From: an uncultured Bacteroidaceae bacterium
GTDB lineage: Bacteria; Bacteroidota; Bacteroidia; Bacteroidales; Bacteroidaceae
NCBI GenBank assembly: GCA_934426255.1
Contig: CAKRYD010000022.1
Coordinates: 1 to 43,495, forward strand
Direction: 5' to 3'
Length of the DNA: 43,495 bases
Below, piece by piece: positions 7,530-16,143 of this stretch; the first letter of the stretch is position 1; each line of letters starts with the position of its first letter. The translations under genes were made by a program, and so were the position numbers. Below the pieces are notes generated by a model. The model made no database searches, was not told the origin of the DNA, and worked only from the letters and a program-made list of their open reading frames with translations.

Positions 7530-9974
7530 ATGAGTAAATGTTCTAAATATCTTCTTGCTGCTCTTGTTTTTTCATGCTTGTATGCATTGAGAAGCGATGT
7601 AGAGGCTTATATTGGTACAATGTGGATGGGAGACTTATTGGCTTATATTTATAAAGCATGCACAACAAATGAGCTGTTCAACATTCTGCTTTTATTGACG
7701 ATTGTCTGTTCTATATGTATCATTGGTAAGAAAGTCTATAATAGTAAAGGGAGCATTTTAAGAGCCATTGGTTATGGCTTCGCAGTAGCATATCTTTTCA
7801 GCAATAACCATTGGTTGTTCGCAAAGAGCTTTTTCATCGGTATGGATTATGACTTGCTACTGATTGTTTTACTGATGACTCTGCTTATTATTGAAATAGT
7901 GGCCATTGTAAGGACTGCATATGGAGAAACTAAGCAATCTTTCAGTGATGACAAGACGGGTTATTGTATGGACAAGGTGTATTCGGGACATAAGGAAACC
8001 GGATGGAGAAGTTATGTGGATGATTTGCTGGCACTCATGCCACGAGAGCGCTTGAAGAACGAATCATTAGCTATCGGAATCTCGGGAAGGTGGGGAAGTG
8101 GCAAGACTTCATTTCTGGAAACTATGAAAAAACGTATGAATGCCAATTATCGGGTCGTGTCATTCAATCCCTGGATGTGTACCGGTAAGGAGCAAGTCTC
8201 AGTCCAGTTTTTTGCCCTGTTGCAGCAGTTAACAAAGGATGACAAGGACTTGTTGGATGCCATCAGGAGGTATCGTGATATTATGCTTGATGCAGATGTT
8301 CATCCCTTGATTACTGCTATTGCCAAGATACTGCCTTTTCGTAAGGATATAGAGACGATGGAAACGCTCAAGGACAAAATAGGCAATGCTATCTTGGCAA
8401 ATGACGGAAAGCCTTTTGCCTTCTTTATTGATGACCTTGACCGATTGGAGGGTGATGAAGTTTTTGAAGTGTTGCGACTTATCCGTGTAACAGCCAATTT
8501 CTACAATGTCGTTTTCATCGTTGCATATGACCGCAACTATATATGTGACGTACTAAACGAATCGAAGAACATCAAACGTGCGGAAGAATACTTGCAAAAG
8601 ATATTTCATCTGGAAATTTCGTTGCCCAAATTTGAGGATGCATCTTTGCTTGATGTCTTTATAGAGGAGATAGCCCGAATAATGTCACTTGACCGTGAGA
8701 AAGAAAAGTGGCTGAGACGTTATGTTAATCAATTGTTGAATACAGACGAATTGTCATTCACTGATTTTGTACCGAATTTTCGGCAGGCACGACGTTTCGC
8801 CAATGTATTGGCGTTAAATCTGAAGTCGGTAACTGAACATACTAAGGATATTGTCGTAAGAGATTTCTTGGGGATTGAACTTGTTCATTTCGCATTTCCA
8901 GACATCTATCAAACGTTGATGTACAAACCAATGAAATTACTTAAGAAACAGACCTCCAAAAAATCAAAAGCCTGTTTATTGATATATGAGAACAATGATA
9001 ATAGCCTTTGTGCTAACTTGTTAAAGAAATTGTTTTCGGATAAGGCAGTAACGGCAGAAACACCTCGTGAGATCCGGTCTCTACTTAGTTATGACAACTA
9101 TTTTTGCTACCGCTTGCCAAGCAATGCTGTTGGTGCTACAGCATTTGAAATGACAATGATAGCGGATGATGTAGATGATGTTCGTAGGGCAGTGCGTGAA
9201 TGGATGCAGAAAAAAGATGTATTCCGTTCGCTATATGAACATTTCTTGGGGTATTATATGCATGACTATAACGATGCTAAGGTTATCCGTAATTTCATTT
9301 GTGCCCTGTTGGAGTTCTTGCCGATGCTTTCAGATTGTGGTATTCGGCAAATTGCGGCTAACAGGTGTTGGGTGCGGCATGATATAGTTGTGGGTGAATT
9401 GCAAAAGCTAATAATACCTTTATTTGAATATTCAATAAACCAAGGGCAACATCTTGAAAAAATCAACAAGTTCATGACGACTTTCATTCCAGATTATGTT
9501 GATTCCTCATATGAGCCTTTGGATTTGCTCGAATACAGTCAACTTACAAAGTTTGCCGATAAACTACTTGCAAAGTATATAGCGCAGAATGGCAAGCCGC
9601 CTATAAGTGACATTTCAAAGAAGAATTCACCATTCAATACGTTTCTCTTGGCAGCAAGTTATCAGCGTTATGCATCTAATGGAGAAGAGGATGTTCGTAT
9701 TAAATCGAACTTCCTGCATAATGCGTTGATTAAGCAGTACAAAGGTTCGGAAGCAAATATCGCTACATTCCATCAATTCATTGAACCGTATATGATAAAG
9801 ACTGATAATCCGGATGAAGAAGAGTATGAAGCGCAAAAGATTCAGAATGATATCTATTCAATTTTCGGTGATTATGAAAATTTCAGAGAGTTCGTACATG
9901 AAGCATTCTGTCAGAATGATGAGATTGACAAGCTATTGAAGAGAATATGCAAGATAAGTCATTGGCAAAACTAA
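7530..9974 (+). CDS. KAP family P-loop NTPase with N-terminal membrane helices
   Basis: Hydrophobic segments lie at about residues 6-20, 50-66, 80-92 and 108-128. The KAP NTPase core follows: Walker A GRWGSGKTS (186-194), the family motif VVSFNPWMCTG (209-219) and Walker B FAFFIDDLDRL (296-306), then about 500 mostly helical residues. KAP NTPases are membrane-associated, with members at cell surfaces and in plasmid, phage-defence and capsule settings; their substrates are poorly known. The gene starts one base after the GT2 stop and is followed 16 bases later by another GT2, so it must be transcribed with the capsule genes. A role in defence or in controlling capsule export are both possible; neither is shown. 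Confidence 0.85.
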   Translation: MSKCSKYLLAALVFSCLYALRSDVEAYIGTMWMGDLLAYIYKACTTNELFNILLLLTIVCSICIIGKKVYNSKGSILRAIGYGFAVAYLFSNNHWLFAKSFFIGMDYDLLLIVLLMTLLIIEIVAIVRTAYGETKQSFSDDKTGYCMDKVYSGHKETGWRSYVDDLLALMPRERLKNESLAIGISGRWGSGKTSFLETMKKRMNANYRVVSFNPWMCTGKEQVSVQFFALLQQLTKDDKDLLDAIRRYRDIMLDADVHPLITAIAKILPFRKDIETMETLKDKIGNAILANDGKPFAFFIDDLDRLEGDEVFEVLRLIRVTANFYNVVFIVAYDRNYICDVLNESKNIKRAEEYLQKIFHLEISLPKFEDASLLDVFIEEIARIMSLDREKEKWLRRYVNQLLNTDELSFTDFVPNFRQARRFANVLALNLKSVTEHTKDIVVRDFLGIELVHFAFPDIYQTLMYKPMKLLKKQTSKKSKACLLIYENNDNSLCANLLKKLFSDKAVTAETPREIRSLLSYDNYFCYRLPSNAVGATAFEMTMIADDVDDVRRAVREWMQKKDVFRSLYEHFLGYYMHDYNDAKVIRNFICALLEFLPMLSDCGIRQIAANRCWVRHDIVVGELQKLIIPLFEYSINQGQHLEKINKFMTTFIPDYVDSSYEPLDLLEYSQLTKFADKLLAKYIAQNGKPPISDISKKNSPFNTFLLAASYQRYASNGEEDVRIKSNFLHNALIKQYKGSEANIATFHQFIEPYMIKTDNPDEEEYEAQKIQNDIYSIFGDYENFREFVHEAFCQNDEIDKLLKRICKISHWQN

Positions 9975-9990
9975 AAACAGAAATCAAAAT

Positions 9991-10947
9991 ATGCCCAAAG
10001 TAAGTGTTCTCATACCCGTCTATGGGGTGGAAAGATATATAGAGCGGTGTGCCCGTAGTCTGTTTGAGCAGACATACGAAAATATAGAATATATATTTGT
10101 AGATGACTGTACTAAAGACGGCTCAATAGATATATTAAAAAAAGTACTGGAAGAATATCCTAATCGTGTAAGACAAGTCACAATTATTCATCATGAAAAG
10201 AATAGAGGGTTGGCTGCGGCAAGAAATACAGCCCTAGATGCTTCGACAGGCGAGTTTTTGATGCATGTGGATTCTGATGATTATTTACGCATTGATGCGG
10301 TAGCTGTTTTAGTAGAAAAGATGGAACTGAGTCATTCAGATGTGGTAGTCTTTAATTATGTGGTTGTTGACGGCGCAAAAAGTAGAATCAATTCTTTTTG
10401 TGAGTGTTCAAAAAAAGAATTAATCAGAAGCTATCTATTAAATCGATTACCGGCTTCTATGTGGAATAAGATATATAGATCTTTCTTTTATAAAGGAACC
10501 GGTATAAAGTCTATTGAAGGACTCAATCAAGGTGAAGACTATGTTGTTGTACCACGAATAATAGAAAAGGCTCAGTGTATATCTTTTTGTGACGAACCTC
10601 TTTATTATTATGAATTGGACAATTCGAAGTCGTATTCCAATAATATTTCGTTAAAGGCTGTAGAGAATATGTATAATGCTGATACGGTTTTGTTTCAGTA
10701 TTTTTCAGATAAAAATAGAAGAACGGAATTCGAGGATTGCTTGCCGTTGCTGTTTGTAAGGTCTGCATTGTTTTTAGTAAAAAGCTCTAGTATAAAAAAC
10801 TATGAAAATATCAGAGCTGTTTATAAGGATTGCCCCATTTCGTGGATGCGTATGTCTATAACAGATGTGTTTTTATATACATTGCTAATGATTGGTGCTT
10901 TTCGAGTATTAGCTATGGTTATTTATATTTATAAGCGTATACACTGA
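9991..10947 (+). CDS. Glycosyltransferase family 2 (second of three)
   Basis: The N-terminus VSVLIPVYGVERYIERCARS, the motif FVDDCTKDGS and the catalytic HVDSDDYLR give a GT-A fold GT2 enzyme, presumably transferring a sugar in repeat-unit assembly. A C-terminal hydrophobic stretch (about residues 285-314) ends in IYKRIH and may anchor it to the membrane. Its stop overlaps the next start (TGATG). The region equivalent to the hairpin-bearing part of the other two GT2 genes (residues about 150-170) has the same protein length here but no strong hairpin, only a weak imperfect pairing. The substrate is unknown. Confidence 0.9.
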   Translation: MPKVSVLIPVYGVERYIERCARSLFEQTYENIEYIFVDDCTKDGSIDILKKVLEEYPNRVRQVTIIHHEKNRGLAAARNTALDASTGEFLMHVDSDDYLRIDAVAVLVEKMELSHSDVVVFNYVVVDGAKSRINSFCECSKKELIRSYLLNRLPASMWNKIYRSFFYKGTGIKSIEGLNQGEDYVVVPRIIEKAQCISFCDEPLYYYELDNSKSYSNNISLKAVENMYNADTVLFQYFSDKNRRTEFEDCLPLLFVRSALFLVKSSSIKNYENIRAVYKDCPISWMRMSITDVFLYTLLMIGAFRVLAMVIYIYKRIH

Positions 10948-12191
10948 TGTTTCTTATTCCAATTATATTTCCACCGATTGTCGCATTGCTTATATTGATT
11001 GTTTGGTTAAAAAACAGATCAATTAAGAAGAGCCATATAATCATGTTAGTGTTTTTAGTGGCTTTTATTGGAGCATATTGGTTCCCTTGGGGAGATAATC
11101 AATCTCATTTTGCTTTTTATTATTCAGGAATCATATCTAAATACTTTACATGGTCACTTTCTTCTATCCTATTTTCGACTTATTGGTTTTATGACTTGGT
11201 AATTGGCTTAGTTGCCAATTTTTTAGGAAGTTATACTTGGGGCTATTTCTTTTGGCTATTAGTGCCTTTTATGATTTTTTCTTTGGTTATCTGGAAAGCA
11301 TTTCGAGAATATTCTCCGAATAAAGTGAGATGGCTGCAGTTGATATTTCTTTTGATGTTTTTAGGCATGAGAGAATACTTGGACTTAAATAGAAATACAG
11401 ATGCAGTACTACTTTTTGTTTCAGGAGTTATATTGTTGAAATTCAAAAAATATGTATTCTCGTCTGTATTGTTCAGTCTTGCATTGTTGCTACATGATTC
11501 TATCAGATATTTTGTGTGTTTACTACCTATAGGTTGTATATTATCTAATTTGTCACTACGGAAGAACAATATATTACTAATAATCGGTTTTTTATTATCC
11601 AATGCTGTGGTAAATGTAATCTTGCCTATGGTGGTTTCTGAGCGCAATCTAACATTGTACTTGGAAAATGCCGGAAATAGCCAAGGAGTAAATAGTGGCT
11701 TTATGATGCTACAAGGTTGGTGTAGTTTGTTCCTTGTTGTTGTAAGTTATGTATTATTGCAAAGACACAGGAATATTATTGACAAGAACTTGTATGCTGT
11801 ATTTTTGACAGCCTTGATAGTTATTGTATATACATTTCCCATATGGCTAATTAGAGAACGATTTATACTGATAGCAAATATATCGGCTGCTGCAATTATT
11901 CTTATATATTGGCCTTATCTAATGCGTGAAAGGCTTTTAAAATTTCGAGTGCCATTCTTATATATTTCTTGCTTTGTATTTAAAATATTTCTGAATATTG
12001 CATTAGTAATAAGTTCTCATTATGTTTTCAATTCGGCGACGTTGAATAACGAAAAGGAAATGGAGATAGTGTGTAGGTCTGCTTATATGCCAACAATATT
12101 TCTGTTTAATATTCAGGATTATGGCTTTTCGGATACAGCTTTTTTGAGCCTCTATGATAGGGTTAATAATACAATCGAGAATGAGAGATGA
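10947..12191 (+). CDS. Probable Wzy-type polysaccharide polymerase (EpsG-like)
   Basis: This 414-residue integral membrane protein has about ten hydrophobic segments and a soluble C-terminal tail of about 40 residues. Near residue 48 it has FPWGDNQSHFAFYYSG, which resembles the short acidic loop of EpsG/Wzy polymerases, and SLALLLHDSIRYF (about 176-188) carries the kind of histidine in a helix seen in the same group. It would polymerise flipped repeat units in the periplasm. Position supports the call: the locus has Wzx and transferases but no other polymerase candidate in view. The gene is markedly AT-rich. Wzy proteins diverge strongly, so the call rests on topology and context. Confidence 0.7.
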   Translation: MFLIPIIFPPIVALLILIVWLKNRSIKKSHIIMLVFLVAFIGAYWFPWGDNQSHFAFYYSGIISKYFTWSLSSILFSTYWFYDLVIGLVANFLGSYTWGYFFWLLVPFMIFSLVIWKAFREYSPNKVRWLQLIFLLMFLGMREYLDLNRNTDAVLLFVSGVILLKFKKYVFSSVLFSLALLLHDSIRYFVCLLPIGCILSNLSLRKNNILLIIGFLLSNAVVNVILPMVVSERNLTLYLENAGNSQGVNSGFMMLQGWCSLFLVVVSYVLLQRHRNIIDKNLYAVFLTALIVIVYTFPIWLIRERFILIANISAAAIILIYWPYLMRERLLKFRVPFLYISCFVFKIFLNIALVISSHYVFNSATLNNEKEMEIVCRSAYMPTIFLFNIQDYGFSDTAFLSLYDRVNNTIENER

Positions 12192-12232
12192 TTCAATTAT
12201 AGCAGGTCTGTTAAGCAGAAAAGTCTTTTAAT

Positions 12233-13222
12233 ATGAAGATGAGTTTTGTAATTCCGATATACAATGTTGAGAAATATCTTTCCGAATGTGTGGAAAGTAT
12301 ATTGGCTCAGACATATAGTGACTTTGAAGTGCTGTTGGTCGATGACGGTTCACCGGACAATTGCCCTGCATTGTGTGACGAGTGGGCAGCTAAGGATAAT
12401 CGTATAAGGGCTTTGCATAAGCCGAATGGGGGATTGTCGGATGCTCGCAACTATGGATTGGAGCATGCTTCGGGCGATTATGTTATCTTTGTTGACAGCG
12501 ATGACTTCTGGGTTGGCAAGGACAGTCTGGAGAAATTGATGGCAGTGGTCAATGCTCATCCGGAATGCGATTTCATCAGTTTTAATTGCTCGTATTATTA
12601 TCCCAGTACTAATACGTATAAGAAATGGGTGCCATTTGATGAAAGTCTGACAGTGCCGGTCGATAAGGACACAGCCATGCGCTCATTGGTAGCGTCAGGG
12701 ACGCTACCAATGAGCGCATGTCTGAAAGTGATTTCCAGGAAATCACTTTCAGACATGCGGCTTCGCTTTATCAATGGACTTTACTCGGAGGATATTCCTT
12801 GGTTCATTGAGCTGTTGACGAGGTCATCCAGTTTCTGTTTTGTTAATCTTTACATTTATGCCTATCGGAAGGAGGTGAGTGGTAGCATTTCTTCCTGCTT
12901 CTCAGAAAAGAAGTTTTCGGATCTTCTGTTTATAGTCAATTCGGGTGTTGAGAAAGCTATTGGGATGGACGCGTCTGAAAGCTTGAAGCATTCATTGCTT
13001 TCCTTTTGGGCTTATGAGTATTGCATATTGTCGGGCGAGTCATTGTGCTTGGAGCATGCTAAACGAAAAGGATATCAAGGTGAATTGGATAAACTGGATT
13101 GGCTGATGCAGTACACTGAGAATCCAAAGGTAAGGAAAGTATGCTTGGTGCGCAAGCTATTTGGATGGGCTGTGACAAAGAGGCTGATGCATTTGTATAT
13201 TACGAAAGTGTTGTGGAAATAA
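12233..13222 (+). CDS. Glycosyltransferase family 2 (third of three)
   Basis: It starts MKMSFVIPIYNVEKYLSECV, with LLVDDGSPDNCPALCDEW, GGLSDARNYGLEHASGDY and FVDSDDFW as the GT-A nucleotide and metal motifs. The pair SEDIPWFIEL (about residues 185-194) contains the acidic residue expected as general base in such enzymes. Its 329 residues are normal. It is the last gene of the compact capsule run, and a gap of 126 bp with a promoter follows. Residues about 148-176 are encoded by two adjacent perfect palindromes (12676-12759). Base composition is closer to the host average than that of the preceding Wzy gene, so it may have a different history. Confidence 0.9.
   Translation: MKMSFVIPIYNVEKYLSECVESILAQTYSDFEVLLVDDGSPDNCPALCDEWAAKDNRIRALHKPNGGLSDARNYGLEHASGDYVIFVDSDDFWVGKDSLEKLMAVVNAHPECDFISFNCSYYYPSTNTYKKWVPFDESLTVPVDKDTAMRSLVASGTLPMSACLKVISRKSLSDMRLRFINGLYSEDIPWFIELLTRSSSFCFVNLYIYAYRKEVSGSISSCFSEKKFSDLLFIVNSGVEKAIGMDASESLKHSLLSFWAYEYCILSGESLCLEHAKRKGYQGELDKLDWLMQYTENPKVRKVCLVRKLFGWAVTKRLMHLYITKVLWK
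12676..12759 (+). repeat. Twin near-maximal palindromes inside the GT2 coding sequence
   Basis: Palindrome 1 has perfect 21-bp arms (12676-12696 and 12700-12720) with a 3-nt loop. Palindrome 2 has perfect 22-bp arms (12715-12736 and 12738-12759) around a single base. They share 6 bp. All lies in frame in the GT2 gene. This is the longer version of the arrangement at 7001-7054. Confidence 0.95.
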
Positions 13223-13296
13223 CTGCGTTAAAGGGCGCGCATGTTGCGACTTGCATTTTTGCTGCAGTAACCAACTTGCTAATATCGTCGCGATGG

Positions 13297-13328
13297 TTTG
13301 GAATTATCTTTGAGAAATATTATCTTTG
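13297..13328 (+). promoter_or_regulatory. Bacteroidetes promoter of the DUF234 ATPase gene
   Basis: TTTG (13297-13300), a 20-bp spacer and TATCTTTG (13321-13328) match the primary sigma consensus of this phylum. A second TATCTTTG lies at 13305-13312. Transcription would begin near 13333, about 15 bp before the ATG. Confidence 0.7.
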
Positions 13329-13348
13329 CAAAAGATATTGTTTAAGGG

Positions 13349-14740
13349 ATGATTTTAAGGGAGTTTGTCGATAGGACCAAGGATATAAATAGAATAGAAA
13401 CGGCACTGCATCGTTGTGATTGCCAGCTTGTCGTTGTGTATGGCCGTCGTAGAATCGGCAAGTCAACCTTGATAAAGCACGTGTTGCGACAAGGCCAGGA
13501 TTTGTATTTTTTGAGCGATCAGACTTCGGAGCAGAACCAGCGGCAGTTGTTTGCCAATTTGGTGGCAAATCGCATCGAGGGGTTCAATAAAGTGGTATAT
13601 CCTGATTGGGAAACATTGCTCAGGGCGATGAACAACCAACTTGACGGGCGCATAACGGTGTGTTGGGACGAATTTCCGTATATGGTGAAAAGCTGCCCCT
13701 CATTGCCCTCGGTGCTTCAAAAGCTGCTTAACCTTCATTGCTTCAAGTTTGATCTGATTCTGTGCGGTTCGTCACAACAACTGATGTATAGTTGCGTGTT
13801 CGATAAAAAGTCTCCGCTTTATGGACTGGCTGACGAAGTGATGAAGCTTGCCCCTATCCCGGCTCATTATGCTGCGGATGTATTTGATTGCGATGCTGTG
13901 GAAGCAGTCAAGGAATTTTCTGTTTGGGGTGGCATTCCACGCTATTGGGAGTTGCGCAAGGACTATGCCGATTGCGAGACGGCAATAAAGAACCTTTTGC
14001 TCGACACGCAAGGCATATTGGCTGAGGAGCCTCAGAGATTGTTGCGCGACGATATGCGTGATACGGTGCAGACGGCCACGCTGCTCTCGATAATAGGCAA
14101 TGGTGCCCATCGGTTGTCTGAAATAGCTTCAAGGGTGGGCAAAGGGGCCAATGAGATAACTGAGCCTCTTAAGAAGTTGCGCGATCTTGGCTATGTGCGA
14201 CGGGAGATACCTTTTGACGAGAACGAACGTAACAGCAAGCGTGGATTGTATTTTGTCGATGACAATCTGTTCAAGTTCTTTTTCCGCTTTGTGGCTCCCA
14301 ATGCTTCTGTCTTGGAACTGGGGGCTATGGAGGCCGTCATGAATGTTGTTGAGGCCGAAATGCCTTCTTTTGTGGGTGAATGTTGGGAAAATCTGTGTCG
14401 CAGGTTTATTGTCGGCAACACTGTTGATGGAATATTGTATGGCAAGGCTTCGCGCTGGTGGGGCAAGGTTTTTACGGATGGCAGTCCCGAAGGTGAGATG
14501 GTGGAGCTGGATGTTGTGGCAGAGTCGTTTGACAAGAAGCATATCCTGATAGGTGAATGCAAATGGACCGGCATTGAAGATGCGAAAAGGCTTTATGATA
14601 GGTTGAATGCCATTGTTCCACATTTGCCGTTTGTGAAACGCAGGCAGGTGCATATTGTGCTTTTTACCAAGGTGAGGCCTGTGCATGGAGATGACGTGAC
14701 GGTGTTTTTGCCTGCTGATGTGCTGGCGCGCTGTGTGTGA
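13349..14740 (+). CDS. AAA ATPase with C-terminal DUF234/PD-(D/E)XK-like domain
   Basis: The N-terminal ATPase domain has Walker A GRRRIGKST (32-40), Walker B VCWDEFPYM (104-112) and a sensor-like LILCGSSQQLM. A winged-helix part follows (about 245-300), and the C-terminal domain has LDVVAES...ILIGECKW, where D388, E403 and K405 fit a PD-(D/E)XK nuclease core. This is the architecture of the archaeal-type ATPase/DUF234 family, which is widespread in Bacteroidales and whose function is largely unknown; DNA binding or cleavage is a reasonable inference. It has its own promoter, so it is independent of the capsule operon. The length of 463 residues is typical. Confidence 0.85.
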   Translation: MILREFVDRTKDINRIETALHRCDCQLVVVYGRRRIGKSTLIKHVLRQGQDLYFLSDQTSEQNQRQLFANLVANRIEGFNKVVYPDWETLLRAMNNQLDGRITVCWDEFPYMVKSCPSLPSVLQKLLNLHCFKFDLILCGSSQQLMYSCVFDKKSPLYGLADEVMKLAPIPAHYAADVFDCDAVEAVKEFSVWGGIPRYWELRKDYADCETAIKNLLLDTQGILAEEPQRLLRDDMRDTVQTATLLSIIGNGAHRLSEIASRVGKGANEITEPLKKLRDLGYVRREIPFDENERNSKRGLYFVDDNLFKFFFRFVAPNASVLELGAMEAVMNVVEAEMPSFVGECWENLCRRFIVGNTVDGILYGKASRWWGKVFTDGSPEGEMVELDVVAESFDKKHILIGECKWTGIEDAKRLYDRLNAIVPHLPFVKRRQVHIVLFTKVRPVHGDDVTVFLPADVLARCV

Positions 14741-14797
14741 TGCTGTCTTTATGTGAGTGGTTGCGAATGAATTCATGAAGAAAAGTTCCGCTAAAAG

Positions 14798-14829
14798 TTT
14801 GTAGATGGTTGGATATCTTGTTATCTTTG
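14798..14829 (+). promoter_or_regulatory. Bacteroidetes promoter of the Rpn-type gene
   Basis: TTTG (14798-14801), a 20-bp spacer and TATCTTTG (14822-14829) match the phylum consensus. The predicted transcript starts near 14834, about 15 bp before the ATG at 14849. Confidence 0.7.
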
Positions 14830-14848
14830 TGAGGAATATTTCAAAAGT

Positions 14849-15799
14849 ATGGGTATTATGCGACAGACAGAGGAACGGTATATAAGTTTGTTGACGGATT
14901 TCGGCTTTAAGCGGATTTTCGGCACAGTCCCTAATAAGACATTACTTATTGACTTTTTGAACTCGTTGTTTGATGGGGAACAGGTGATAAAGGATGTGAC
15001 GTTCCTTAACAGCGAACACGTGGGTGATGTATATGCGGAGCGCAAGGCCATCTTTGATGTGTATTGCGAGAACGAGCAAGGCGAGAAGTTTATCGTTGAG
15101 ATGCAGAATGCCTACCAGACCTATTTCAAGGATCGTTCTTTGTATTATGCCACATTTCCTATTCGCGAGCAGGCTCAGAAGGGTGCCGAGTGGAACTTCA
15201 GGCTTGAGCATGTGTATGTTGTGGCATTGCTTAACTATGAAATGAGTGACGCTGCATTTTCCAACGATACCATCAATCATGATGTGGGGTTGCTCGACAA
15301 GCAGACGCATCGCGTGTTTAACGACAAGCTTACGTTCAAATATGTGGAGATAGCAAAGTTCAACAAGGACATTGCCCATCTTGAAACGGATTTTGACAAA
15401 TGGCTCTATGTACTTCAAAACCTTTCGCGTCTTGACAAGCAGCCGGAGTATCTTCAGAATGAGGTGTTCAACCGCCTCTTTTCAGAGGCAGAGATAGCGC
15501 GCTTCACAAAGACGGAGCTAAACGAGTACGAGGACAGTCTTAAGGCCTATCGTGACATCAAGAACTCAATAGACACGGCAGAGGCAAAAGGCCGTGCGGA
15601 GGGTCGTGCGGAAGGCCGCGCAGAGGGTCGTGCAGAAGGCCGTGCAGAGGGTCGTGCAGAGGGTCGTGCGGAAGGCCGTGCAGAAGGCCGTGCTGAAGCA
15701 CTTGTGCAGGTGGCGAGGGATATGCTGAGAATGGGAATGGATCTCAAACATATAATGAAGATAACAGGGATTTCTGAGGAAGAGCTCAAAAGTCTATGA
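14849..15799 (+). CDS. Rpn family recombination-promoting nuclease / PD-(D/E)XK transposase-like protein
   Basis: The N-terminus RYISLLTDFGFKRIFGT and the catalytic stretch FDVYCENEQGEKFIVEMQ (D70, E84, Q86) are those of the PD-(D/E)XK transposase-like family (PF12784), related to Rpn proteins that nick DNA and raise recombination. A tract of nine GRAE repeats (residues 248-283) links the body to a short helical tail, LRMGMDLKHIMKITG. The tract is built from 12-bp DNA units, so its length can change without breaking the frame. The ATG at 14849 is preceded by its own promoter; an ATG three codons later is possible. The stop overlaps a second small ORF that repeats its own tail. Confidence 0.9.
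   Translation: MGIMRQTEERYISLLTDFGFKRIFGTVPNKTLLIDFLNSLFDGEQVIKDVTFLNSEHVGDVYAERKAIFDVYCENEQGEKFIVEMQNAYQTYFKDRSLYYATFPIREQAQKGAEWNFRLEHVYVVALLNYEMSDAAFSNDTINHDVGLLDKQTHRVFNDKLTFKYVEIAKFNKDIAHLETDFDKWLYVLQNLSRLDKQPEYLQNEVFNRLFSEAEIARFTKTELNEYEDSLKAYRDIKNSIDTAEAKGRAEGRAEGRAEGRAEGRAEGRAEGRAEGRAEGRAEALVQVARDMLRMGMDLKHIMKITGISEEELKSL
15590..15697 (+). repeat. Nine-unit 12-bp tandem repeat encoding GRAE
   Basis: Nine 12-bp units of the form GGYCGYGCNGAR encode Gly-Arg-Ala-Glu. Unit length is a multiple of three, so gain or loss of units lengthens or shortens the linker of the Rpn-type protein without a frameshift. Confidence 0.95.
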
Positions 15800-16026
15800 G
15801 GGGAACAAAGACGGAGCTGAACGAGTATGAGGACAGTCTTAAGGCTTATCGTGACATCAAGAACTCAATAGACACGGCAGAGGCAAAAGGCCGCGCAGAG
15901 GGTCGTGCGGAAGGTCGTGCAGAAGCACTTGTACAGGTGGCGAAGGGTATGCTGAGAATGGGGATGGACTTCAAGCATATAATGAAGATAACAGGGCTTA
16001 CCGAGGATGGACTTAAAAGCCTGTGA
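15796..16026 (+). CDS. Duplicated C-terminal tail of the Rpn-type protein (partial duplicate)
   Basis: This 76-residue ORF is almost identical to the last part of the preceding protein: TKTELNEYEDSLKAYRDIKN, a shorter GRAE tract of three units, then LRMGMDFKHIMKITGLTEDG. It has no catalytic domain. The DNA from about 15506 is repeated from about 15805, an offset of 299 bp, so it arose by tandem duplication of the 3' end. The ATG overlaps the stop of the full gene (ATGA), so it could be translated as a separate small tail protein or be a plain remnant. Divergence at the end (TEDGLKSL against SEEELKSL) shows the duplication is not brand new. Confidence 0.7.
   Translation: MRGTKTELNEYEDSLKAYRDIKNSIDTAEAKGRAEGRAEGRAEALVQVAKGMLRMGMDFKHIMKITGLTEDGLKSL
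15889..15924 (+). repeat. Three-unit 12-bp GRAE repeat in the duplicated tail
   Basis: Three 12-bp units equivalent to the nine-unit tract at 15590-15697. The difference in copy number between the two duplicates shows that the tract expands or contracts. Confidence 0.9.
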
Positions 16027-16143
16027 CTGTTTGCTTTCTTTTTGAAGTAAGGTATGAGTTGGGCTGAAATGGCTGACATATGTTGACGGCTTTCGGCTTG
16101 TTGCGTTGTGTGTAGTGGTGATATAATCCAATAGTTTTTCTTT

